Source: Marisimplicoccus sp038147335 (GTDB lineage: Bacteria > Bacteroidota > Bacteroidia > Flavobacteriales > Flavobacteriaceae). Taken from it: DNA of 64,000 nucleotides. The notes under the pieces are model-generated. The model was given only the letters and a program-made list of their open reading frames with translations. It was not told the DNA's origin and did no database searches. The stretch covers positions 496,001 through 560,000 of the forward strand of contig JAYQTK010000002.1 in NCBI GenBank assembly GCA_038147335.1. Reading direction: 5' to 3'. Below, piece by piece: positions 46,723-55,142 of this stretch. The position numbers were made by a program, and so were the translations under genes. Within the stretch, counting starts at the first letter, position 1. Each line of letters starts with the position of its first letter.

Positions 46723-47315
46723 GAAATATATCCTAATACTGCAAGTATAAGAAAAATAATATATTGGATTGAAGATATTGTTAACCCTTTATAAAAGTAT
46801 AGAGGAACAGTTATTAAATCTCCAATAATCCAAAAAATCCAGCTCTCAATCTTTCTTCTTGCCATTAACCACATTGCCACAAAAAATATTGCCGTTGTAA
46901 TATTATCTACATATGCAGTCCAGTTATTCCATTTATCAAAATAATCGTATACAAAGTATATGAATATCAAGCTTGAAATTGCAAGGATAAATAAATATTT
47001 AATTTCATTTCGATTAATAGTTGAAACTTGATTTATAAAAACTTCATCTTTTTTTCTAGACCAAAAATACCAGCCATAGATAGACATTGAGAAGAAGTAT
47101 GCATTTATTATAGTATCTCCTAACAATGAAAAATTTAAAAGAATGTAGACAAAAATTCCTGTACCAATTAATCCAGTAGGATAAACTAAAATATTATTTC
47201 GTTTAGCATAAACTACACTAGTAATATTCATAATCACAGCAAATAATTCCAAATAAATAAATGAAGGGGAGTATGAAGAGTATTGAGAAAAAAGAAAGTC
47301 AAAAATTTGATCCAT
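46677..47315 (-). CDS. PnuC family permease (PnuT-like)
   Basis: A 212-residue membrane protein with about seven hydrophobic helices and PnuC marks: YPTGLIGTGIFVYILLNF, NAYFFSMSIYGWYFW and WWxxDxx-like WIFWIIGDLITVPLYFYKG near the end. PnuC carries nicotinamide riboside and the close relative PnuT carries thiamine; position next to a TPP-regulated receptor favours PnuT (inference). Followed by the kinase gene and preceded directly by the PPTase gene. Confidence 0.88.
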   Translation of the reverse strand: MDQIFDFLFSQYSSYSPSFIYLELFAVIMNITSVVYAKRNNILVYPTGLIGTGIFVYILLNFSLLGDTIINAYFFSMSIYGWYFWSRKKDEVFINQVSTINRNEIKYLFILAISSLIFIYFVYDYFDKWNNWTAYVDNITTAIFFVAMWLMARRKIESWIFWIIGDLITVPLYFYKGLTISSIQYIIFLILAVLGYISWKKILDKNHQKLKE

Positions 47316-47318
47316 TAA

Positions 47319-47936
47319 TTAAGATTTCTTAGCGTGACAAATTATATATTCTTCAATAAATAAAAAGTCTAAATCAAATTTAATCTTAATATTATCCTTT
47401 TTATAATATCCTGCTCTAAATAAATCTTTATCATTAATTGTATCAATTTCTAGATCATTTGAAAAAGCTTACCCCTTCTTTGCCTAAAGCCTTGAAAATT
47501 GATTCTTTTGCAGACCATACTTTTATTAAAAACTCCATATTATCTGTTTTACCCAAAAATTTACTCTCTTTTTTACTAAGGAACTTACTTTTAATTTTAA
47601 ATATTTTATCTGTTTTGTATTGAATGTCTATTCCAAAATCTATTTCATTTGAAATACCAATAGCTACTATTTCATTAGAATGAGAAATAGAGATACCTTT
47701 TTGTTTATTTAAAAAAGGTTTTCCTTTTAAATCATAGTCAATATTTAATTCTGGATCCTCATTTTCTAAAAGCTTTCTTACAGCAAGAAAATATTCCTTG
47801 GATTTTTTTCCTTTCTTATTTTTAAAAGTTTTTTGTCATCCTCATTAATGTGTTTCTCACTTAATTCGCCTGGTATTATCTTCCATAGAATAATTTTAGT
47901 CGAATTATTAATTAGGAAATCTTTAAGAAAAGGCAT
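47319..47936 (-). pseudogene. 4'-phosphopantetheinyl transferase, frameshifted
   Basis: Reading across two shifts gives an approximately 200-residue Sfp/AcpT-type enzyme: ISISHSNEIVAIGI, the metal-binding GIDIQYKTDK and the KVWSAKESIFKALGKEGV block are all present. Shift one is at a seven-T run at 47803-47809 (one base too few); shift two is at the AAAAA run at 47462-47466 (one base too many). The protein would attach phosphopantetheine to acyl or peptidyl carrier proteins. Stop is four bases before the pnuC-like start. Catalytic residues are intact, so the shifts may be sequencing errors. Confidence 0.8.
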
Positions 47937-47959
47937 TTGATAAAATAGATTAAATCAGG

Positions 47960-47967
47960 TATTTTTG
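47960..47967 (+). promoter_or_regulatory. Candidate -7 box of ahcY
   Basis: TATTTTTG matches TAnnTTTG, with TTTG at 47936-47939 about 20 bases upstream as a -33 element. The ATG follows 16 bases later. Best-formed Bacteroidota-type promoter in the window. Confidence 0.6.
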
Positions 47968-47983
47968 CCTCATAAATATACAT

Positions 47984-49306
47984 ATGAAAAATAAAACAGA
48001 TCACAAATACGTTGCTTATAAAGTCAAAGATATTTCTTTAGCTGAATGGGGAAGAAAAGAGATAAAACTTGCAGAAGCAGAAATGCCAGGTTTAATGGCT
48101 TTAAGAGATAGATTTAAAAAAGAGAAACCTCTTAAAGGCTCTAGAATTGCAGGTTGTCTTCACATGACAATTCAAACTGCAGTTTTGATTGAAACGTTAG
48201 TTGATCTGGGCGCTGAGGTAACATGGAGTTCATGTAATATATTCTCCACACAAGATCATGCTGCTGCTGCTATTGCAGCTAATGGGATTGCTGTTTATGC
48301 ATGGAAAGGTATGTCAGAAGAGGAATTTAATTGGTGTATTGAGCAAACACTATTTTTTGGTGAAGAAAAACTTCCTCTAAATATGATTCTTGATGATGGC
48401 GGGGATCTTACTAATATGGTCCTTGATGAGTTTCCAGAGCTTGTATCTGAAATTAAAGGTTTGTCTGAAGAGACAACAACTGGGGTTCATAGGCTATATG
48501 ATAGAATGAAAAATGGAACACTTCCACTTCCTGCAATTAATGTTAATGATTCTGTTACAAAATCTAAGTTTGATAATAAATATGGATGTAAAGAGAGTGC
48601 AGTTGATGCTGTAAGAAGAGCGACTGATATTATGCTTGCAGGCAAAAGAGTTGTTGTCTGTGGATATGGAGATGTTGGTAAAGGAACTGCAGCTTCATTC
48701 AGAGGTGCTGGCTCAATTGTCACTGTTACAGAAATAGATCCTATCTGTGCACTTCAAGCCTCAATGGATGGTTATGAAGTTAAAAAGTTAAAGTCAGTTG
48801 TTTCAAATGCTGATATTGTTGTTACAGCTACAGGTAATAAAGATATAGTAAATAAAGAAGCATTTAGAATGATGAAGGATAAGACTATAGTATGTAATAT
48901 TGGTCATTTTGATAATGAGATTGACATGAACTGGTTAGAAACTAATTTTTCTGAACAGAAAACTACTATAAAACCCCAGGTTGACTCATATAGAATATCA
49001 AAGGATAAAGAAATTATTATTCTTGCTGAGGGAAGACTTGTTAATCTTGGTTGTGCAACTGGTCATCCAAGTTTTGTAATGAGTAATTCATTCACTAATC
49101 AAGTATTAGCCCAAATAGAGCTTTGGAATAATGCTGATAAATACGAGAATAAAGTATATATGCTACCTAAGAACTTAGACGAAATGGTTGCTATGCTTCA
49201 TCTAGATAAATTAGGCGTTGAGCTTGAAGAGTTATCTAGTGAACAAGCTAAATACATTGGAGTCCAAAAGAATGGACCATTTAAACCAGAATATTATAGA
49301 TATTAA
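47984..49306 (+). CDS. ahcY: Adenosylhomocysteinase
   Basis: A 440-residue S-adenosylhomocysteine hydrolase. NAD-binding VVVCGYGDVGKGTAASFRG, substrate block STQDHAAAAIAANGIAVYAWKG and C-terminal GPFKPEYYRY (dimer-exchanging tail) are intact. Removes SAH formed by methyltransferases. Monocistronic; its end touches rpmA. Confidence 0.98.
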   Translation: MKNKTDHKYVAYKVKDISLAEWGRKEIKLAEAEMPGLMALRDRFKKEKPLKGSRIAGCLHMTIQTAVLIETLVDLGAEVTWSSCNIFSTQDHAAAAIAANGIAVYAWKGMSEEEFNWCIEQTLFFGEEKLPLNMILDDGGDLTNMVLDEFPELVSEIKGLSEETTTGVHRLYDRMKNGTLPLPAINVNDSVTKSKFDNKYGCKESAVDAVRRATDIMLAGKRVVVCGYGDVGKGTAASFRGAGSIVTVTEIDPICALQASMDGYEVKKLKSVVSNADIVVTATGNKDIVNKEAFRMMKDKTIVCNIGHFDNEIDMNWLETNFSEQKTTIKPQVDSYRISKDKEIIILAEGRLVNLGCATGHPSFVMSNSFTNQVLAQIELWNNADKYENKVYMLPKNLDEMVAMLHLDKLGVELEELSSEQAKYIGVQKNGPFKPEYYRY

Positions 49307-49563
49307 GCCTTAGCTGGCTCAATCGAAACAAAAGACTTGTTGTTTGATTTCTTTTTGAAAGTAACAATACCATCAACTTTGGCATGAAGTGTATGATCTT
49401 TTCCTAGGTATACATTTTCACCTGGGTTATGGACAGTTCCTCTCTGTCTAACAATTATATTACCAGCTTGAGCAAATTGACCTCCAAAAATCTTAACTCC
49501 TAGTCGTTTCGACTCTGATTCTCTTCCGTTCTTTGAGCTACCAACTCCTTTTTTGTGTGCCAT
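49303..49563 (-). CDS. rpmA: 50S ribosomal protein L27
   Basis: An 86-residue L27 with MAHKKGVGSSKNGRESESKR at the N-terminus and the RQRGTVHNPGENV block. Follows rplU in the usual rplU-rpmA order. Overlaps the ahcY stop region by four bases. Confidence 0.98.
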   Translation of the reverse strand: MAHKKGVGSSKNGRESESKRLGVKIFGGQFAQAGNIIVRQRGTVHNPGENVYLGKDHTLHAKVDGIVTFKKKSNNKSFVSIEPAKA

Positions 49564-49569
49564 AACTAA

Positions 49570-50005
49570 TTATTTTTTTGCAGCTGTTGTTTTCTTTGCA
49601 GCTGTTGTTTTCTTTGCAGCTGTTGTTTTCTTTGCAGCTGTTGTTTTCTTTGCAGCTGTTGTTTTCTTTGCAGCTGTTGTTTTCTTTTTTCTTTGCAGCT
49701 TCTGCTTCTTTTTTAGGAGCAGCTTTTTTCTCACTTATACCTTGGATAATAATCTCTGTAATAGGTTGTCTGTGACCGTTTTTTACTTTATATCCTTTTC
49801 TTCTTTTCTTTTTAAAGACAATTACTTTATCATCTTTTAAATGAGAAATAACTTTAGCTTCAACTGAAGTACCTGATAAAGAAGGTTTCCCTACTTGAAC
49901 TTTCTTACCATCATCTATAAGCAGAACATTGTCAAATGAAACTTTAGATCCTTCTTTAGCATCAATTCTATTTACATAAAGTTTTTGATCTTTTGAGACC
50001 TTAAA
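49570..50005 (-). pseudogene. rplU: 50S ribosomal protein L21, 5' end missing and tail frameshifted
   Basis: The L21 body is clear: FKVSKDQKLYVNRIDA, SKVSFDNVLLID, KVIVFKKKRRKGYKVKNGHRQ. The first about 11 codons (normally M-Y-A-I-V-E-I-A-G-Q-Q) are absent; upstream of the Phe codon at 50003-50005 the sequence no longer resembles L21 and has stops. A second defect is an A-run near 49688: as given, the tail reads E-N-N-S-C-K repeats into rpmA, whereas removing one A gives a basic K-K-T-T-A-A repeat tail ending at the stop 49570-49572, right before rpmA. L21 is needed for normal ribosome assembly, so both defects are probably artefacts. Confidence 0.85.
49580..49687 (-). repeat. 18-bp tandem repeat, six copies, in the rplU tail
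   Basis: Six perfect copies of an 18-base unit (plus-strand unit gcagctgttgttttcttt), in frame with rplU and encoding K-K-T-T-A-A hexapeptides in the corrected frame. A seventh, degenerate unit and a Lys/Ala/Glu-rich stretch precede it. Repeats of this kind can vary in copy number and are also a source of assembly error. Confidence 0.9.
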
Positions 50006-50290
50006 CTTCTATCAGTTAAATTTATCTAGAAGAATTAAAAATTATCATTTCAAAAGAATATTTGAGTTCTTTTCCTTGATCTGCAAAAAGGATGCTATTG
50101 GTTTTAGAAGTTTTCCAACAATCTAATCAGCATCTTGTATTATGATTAAATCACCTTTAGATTCAGCTATTTAAGGGCACTTTGTGACAAAAAAGTGAAC
50201 AATTGGTATTATTTTTAAATAATTTTTGTTCTAAGCTCAATTTCAACAAATTTTCATATTATTTATTAGATTAATAGAATTAATGTCTTT
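50006..50290 (-). pseudogene. Possible family 2 glycosyltransferase fragment
   Basis: The only recognisable signal is a KGDLIIIQDAD stretch at about 50127-50160 on the minus strand, like the donor-binding D-x-D region of dolichol-phosphate-mannose-type GT2 enzymes, followed by KLLKPI. The rest is interrupted by stops and shifts. Directly abuts the break in rplU. Weak call. Confidence 0.35.
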
Positions 50291-51103
50291 TCTTAATAGG
50301 TCTCTCTTATCCAATTGATAAATAATACCCTGGCTGATCATCATCTCTTATTTTTTATACTGTAATTTGGTATAAATTTTTAAATTTCTTAACAAAACAT
50401 TGACGCAACTTCATTTATAGAGGATTCACATATGTGTTCCAGCTCCCAAGCATCAATATTTATATTATCATTTGTTGATAAGAGATATTAATGCTTTTAT
50501 AAATGTCGTCAACAGGACCAAAGTCTCTTCTAAAATTCACCATCTCCAACTATTGTTATTGGTTTCATTTTTAACCTGGTTTCTCCAAACTTTGCTGTTC
50601 GGCCCATTGACCTGAAACAATCTCTTTAGGTCCATAAACGTTGTAAAATCTTGTTACAGCTATATTCATTTTATAGACTTTAGAATACATCTTGCAAATC
50701 TCTTCTCCTAAGTATTTTAAAGTCATGCATGGAGATTGGTATGGATTATAGTGTTTAGAAGAGGATCCTGAATAAATCAATTTTCAGATTTGGTTCTACA
50801 AGTCTATCAATTACAGAAATTACACTCTTGGGTATTTGATTCAAAAGTTTTGTAAGGATTTTCAAAAGATGGTTGTAAATCCTGACAAGCCTGCAAGGTG
50901 AAAGCAAACATCAAAGTCATTTTCAATTTGTTTAATATTGATCTTTACATCACCTTCTATGTATTCTACATCTTGAATGTGGTTTTCTTTAAGACCAATA
51001 GAGTAATTATCTATAGAAGTAACTTGATGTTTGGAGACTAATTTTTCACACAAATTTGAGCCATAGTTTAACCTGCACCTCCTGTAACTCAAAATTTTTT
51101 CAT
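50290..51103 (-). pseudogene. NAD-dependent sugar-nucleotide epimerase/dehydratase, broken copy
   Basis: Extended SDR protein in at least four frame pieces. From the ATG at 51101-51103 a Rossmann start of the form M-K-K-I-x-V-T-G-G-A-G can be recovered after repairing a shift; then EKLVSKHQVTSIDNYSIG, FDVCFHLAGLS, the GSSSKHYNPYQSP segment, the catalytic LKYLGEE, RFYNVYGPKE and a degraded P-I-T-I-V-G-D-G-E. It closely resembles the second epimerase at 57.6-58.4 kb, segment by segment. The 5'-most start is approximate at the 3' end. Confidence 0.7.
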
Positions 51104-51171
51104 TGAATAAAGAAAAAGTAAAAATAATAAATTTAAATCTTAGTATAAATCTATTTAAAGTTTTATATCCA

Positions 51172-51571
51172 ATGCAAAGGTTTATAAAGTTGGCTTCTAA
51201 AGGAAATAAAACTCTATATGAATTTATAAAGTATCAATGATCTCCAGGCATACTCTATATCTCAATTGACTTTGACATTTATAATATTTGTCAATATAAC
51301 TTTGTATATCTGCATCAAGATCAAATTTTTTACATACATAGTTGCATCTACATGGAGTTTTGTTTTAAACCGTAAATTACATTTTAATTCAAAGGTAAAG
51401 TCATACTGGCAGCCTTTAAAGTTTCTTATTGTTTACCTTATATCTTTATTTTTTAACTCTACAGTTCATGATTTTGTTATCTTATTTGAAGAAGAATACT
51501 TGCCATTTTTTTTAGCTACAATTGTATCAGTACTGATAAATTTTAATGGGCAAACCATTTATCGTATTTAG
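51172..51571 (+). pseudogene. GtrA-like membrane protein, frameshifted
   Basis: About 130 residues with four hydrophobic helices. ASTWSFVLNRKLHF (the n-F-x-x-N-R-x-x-x-F block) and PLKFLIVYLISLFFNS are characteristic of GtrA, proposed to flip lipid-linked sugars. The N-terminal piece MQRFIKLASKGNKTLYEFIKY is in another frame; the shift is near 51,238. Upstream neighbour of the carbamoyltransferase module. Confidence 0.6.
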
Positions 51572-51645
51572 GAAGTAATTTATTATTAATGAGAATAATA
51601 TTTTAAGTTCAATTTAGTAACTTTATCTCATAATTATTTTAAAAC

Positions 51646-53430
51646 ATGAACATCCAGTTAGGAATATTTTTTCATTTTCATGACTCATCTGCCCAATTAT
51701 AGTAAATGGAGAAATTGGAAGGCAAGCTCAAGAGGAAAGATTTACAAAGGATAAAAACATACTCCTGATTTTCCAATAAATTCAATTAAATTCTGTTTGG
51801 AAGAGACAGGCTTAGATCTTAATGATCTTGATGCAATATTTTTTATGATAAACCATTAATAAAATTTGAAAGATTCTAATTACTTTTTATGAAGTGGCTC
51901 TCAAAAGGAATTTTCAATTTTTAAAATCAATTCCCTGTTTGGCTTAAGGAAAAATTATTTTTCTAAAGAAAATTATCATAAAGAGTTTGAACAAATTGAT
52001 AAAAATTTTAATGGAATTTTTGAAAAATTTTATTACAGAACATCATATCTTTTGGATGCAAGTTCTTTTCATGTCAAATTTCAAAGAAAGTGCTATTTAA
52101 CTATTGATGGAGTTGGAGAGTGGTGTACAGCTTCAATTGGCTATGGTAATGGTAAAAAATAAAATCAGCAAAGAACTTTTGAATTTTCCCCATTCTGTAG
52201 GATTTTTATATAGTGCATTTACTTATTTTTAGGATTTAGAGTTAACTCTAGGAGAGTATAACTTAATGGGGCTTGCTAAAATATGGAATAATAATTCAAA
52301 AAAAAACTTAAGTTTATTAAAATAATTAAAATTAATATTGTTGATATAAAAGAGGATGGATCAATTTTTCTAAATCAAAAATATTTTAGATTACAGTACG
52401 GACTAAGTATGATAAATGAAAAAAATTTTCAAAATTATTTAATTTAAGTAAAAGGTTTGAAGATGATGAAATATTACAGTCACATTGTAATCTTGCTCTA
52501 GCAATTCAAAAAGTTACAGAAGAAATTGTTATTAAAATGGTATATGAAACCAAAAGAATCACAGATTCAAAAATTTACTATCAGGTGGAGTTGCTCAATT
52601 GTGTTGCAAATGGACTAAAATTGATGATTTAAAATCTTCGAAAAATATAAATTTTAAAACACTATTGATTCAGGAGTTTCTAGTCTGCTCAATTAGTTCA
52701 GCTCTTTCAATCTACCATTTTTATTTTAATAAAGAAAGAAGGGGTAGACATCAAAACTCTTTCTTGATTAGAAATTTTATCATTTTTATAATATTTTTAA
52801 ATAAAGAGATAGATAGGATGAACAGATATTTTAAAACATCCTTTAAGTTTTTTGAAAGTTTCAACGAATTATCTAAATGTACCGCAAAATTAATTTCAGA
52901 AGGAAACATTGTGGGGCTGGATTTCAAGGAAATCTGTTTTGGAGCTTAGAAGGATTAGGTAAGAGATCTATTTTAGCTGGTTAGAAACCCAGAGATGCAA
53001 GAAAATTAAATTTAAAATTAAGCAAAAGAACTTTTTAGGCCATTTGCCCCTTCTGTTTTAGAGGAAGTAAATTAATAAATTTTTAAGATTTGTGATAATA
53101 TAAGTCTTGAGTCATTTTATGTTGCTCGTCAAAAATTTAAGTAATATTCAAAAAAGTACCGCCTTATAATGAAATGAATTCTTGGGATAAGCTATATACA
53201 AATAGGTCTGATCTTCACCAATAACTCATGTTGATAATAGTGAATTCAATCATTTCAAAAACTAATTTAAATACTGGACATTGATAAATGGTTTGTGAAA
53301 ATCAATTTCCTGTTTTAGTAAATACTAGCTTTAATGTTATTTACCTATAGTAAATAATCCAAACTTTCTTATAACTTCTTTACTGAATACAGAGATGGAT
53401 TATTTAGTAATTAAAAATCCTTTTGTATAA
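51646..53430 (+). pseudogene. NodU/CmcH-type carbamoyltransferase, many frameshifts
   Basis: Recoverable blocks in order: F-H-F-H-D-S-S-A at the N-terminus (the conserved H-D-S-S), a degraded E-E-R-F-T, PINSIKFCLEETGLDLNDLDAI, LTIDGVGEWCTASIGYGNG (about 52,100-52,155), LSGGVA followed by a shifted N-C-V-A-N-G-L (about 52,578), TAKLISEGNIVG, an F-G-P-R-S-L-G-N-R-S-like stretch, FRPFAPSVLEE (about 53,035) and TEMDYLVIKNPF at the end. This covers a full approximately 590-residue enzyme that moves a carbamoyl group from carbamoyl phosphate to a sugar hydroxyl. At least eight disruptions. Confidence 0.8.
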
Positions 53431-53483
53431 AACTAGATCAAAAAAATCAAATAAGATTAAGACTCACATTCTTTAAGAGACTA

Positions 53484-54601
53484 ATGCCAAAAGTTTTAAA
53501 AATAATAATAATTAATTTTTGTTTTTTAATTATATCATTAATTATAATTGATCCTATAGTTGGATATGTTTTGAAATTAAATTTAATGATAATTGAGACT
53601 AATTTAGATACATAAACTTAAAAGTAAAGCTTCAAAGATAAGATTATGATGAATCCTTTTTCCTTGGAAAAAAATTTGCTCTTCTATTTTAATCAGATGA
53701 AAATGATTTATTATTTGACCAAAATTTAAAAAATTATGATAAAGTTCCAAATTGTATTTGGCATTCCTGTAGTACAACTGTAGTGCTATTAAGTAGACTA
53801 AAAATTGCTATATCGTTTATTTGAAAGTTTATGAAAAATAATGTCAATGAGCAAATAGTGACAATTAATTCAGGGAGTAGGCTGATAATGGATTCCTAAA
53901 ATCTAATTTTAATTTTGAAAATTATAAATTTTAACCCAAAATTTGCTTTTTATATGCATAAATTAATGATTTATCTGTTTTGTCTAAATCTAAGGATTAT
54001 TGGAAAGCTCCACCTGGAAGATTAGTAGTTATTGATTCCAAGTAAAGAAGATTCTGCAAAAAATAATTTATTATATGTGTTTTTGAAAAGGTTAGGGATA
54101 CTTTTTTAGTAAGATTATAATATTATGAAAAAAAAGTAATTAATCTTGATGATGAGTTTTTTTGCTAGAAAATTTGAATATGGTAAATGATGAATTTAAA
54201 AATTTTAGGGATACATTCTATCTAAATGAAACAGACGATATCAATGAAATTAATAATACATTGCAAAAAGTTTAAATACTTTTATTTCTATTGCAAAGTC
54301 AAATAATATAACTCCTGTTTTAATGACTCAGTTTAATAGAATTTCAAATCTCAGATACTTTCATAAAATGAATTTACTCAAAGAGTTATTCTGATGATGA
54401 AGTTCTAAATTTAAAGATGCTTATGAGGGTTTCAATAATATAATAAGAAAAGTTGCTACTGAAAACTCTGTCTTCCTAATTGATTTAGATTCATTAATTC
54501 CAAAAAAAAATGAATATATGTATGATAGTGTTCATTTAACAGATAGAGGAAGTATTTTGGTTTCAGAAGTAATATCTGACTTTCTTTCAAAAAATTATTA
54601 A
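53484..54601 (+). pseudogene. SGNH/GDSL-type hydrolase, frameshifted
   Basis: Starts with a membrane helix (PKVLKIIIINFCFLIISLI). The C-terminal catalytic block SVFLIDLDSLIPKKNEYMYD followed by SVHLTDRGSILVSEV contains the D-x-x-H dyad of SGNH hydrolases. Middle pieces (ITPVLMTQFNR, a degraded N-S-G-S-G) lie in other frames. Membrane-anchored SGNH proteins often sit beside carbamoyltransferases in polysaccharide loci; role may be removal or transfer of acyl groups (inference). Confidence 0.65.
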
Positions 54602-54612
54602 TTAGTAGTATT

Positions 54613-55112
54613 ATGTTAGATTTCAAAATTCTTGATTGAAAAAAGAAGTATTGGATTTGTTACCTGTTTTCATTTGTACTTTTAATATTAGCATTTTATA
54701 ATAGTATTTGCTAGTAGTTCTGCACTTGCTCCATTTATTTATACCCTATTTTAATTTGAAGCATCACTCTTCAATATTAGCGATCGTATTTGGTTTCCTG
54801 GTTATTAATTTGTTCGTGGAATCAATGTTAATTCTATATAATATTATCTATAGCAGGTCTAAGTATTTTATCTTCAAGTTTTCGATGTTAATCCACAATA
54901 TTTGGATGAAGCTATCAATAATTCTTAGTAAAATTATTCCAAACTTTCTTCTAATTTTTATTTACTTTTTAATTCTTACTCCTGTAGCTTTTTTGCTAAA
55001 GTTTTAACGCAAAGTGATTACAAATCCAAAAACAATTCTAACTCCTTTTTTTGTTAATGTCAATAAAACATTTGAAAAATCATCATTTGAAAAAAACCTG
55101 GTAAATAAAGAC
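54613..55112 (+). pseudogene. SxtJ-like small membrane protein, frameshifted
   Basis: Three or four hydrophobic helices ending in IIPNFLLIFIYFLILTPVAFLL, which matches the end of SxtJ-family proteins (Y-x-x-x-x-T-P-x-x-x-L), then a polar tail readable in a shifted frame. SxtJ-type genes accompany carbamoyltransferases in many exopolysaccharide clusters. Exact end uncertain. Confidence 0.5.
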
Positions 55113-55142
55113 ACCAATAGTGGTAGTTAATTGAAATTTTCT

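Noticed and set aside
49580..49687. Short regular repeats as a CRISPR array
   Set aside because: Units are 18 bases, directly abutting with no spacers, and lie inside a coding region.
49553..49840. Plus-strand reading frame of F-F-A-A-V-V hydrophobic repeats that looks like a membrane repeat protein
   Set aside because: It is the antisense of the rplU repeat tail and body; the minus-strand L21 residues are conserved and this frame has no independent support.
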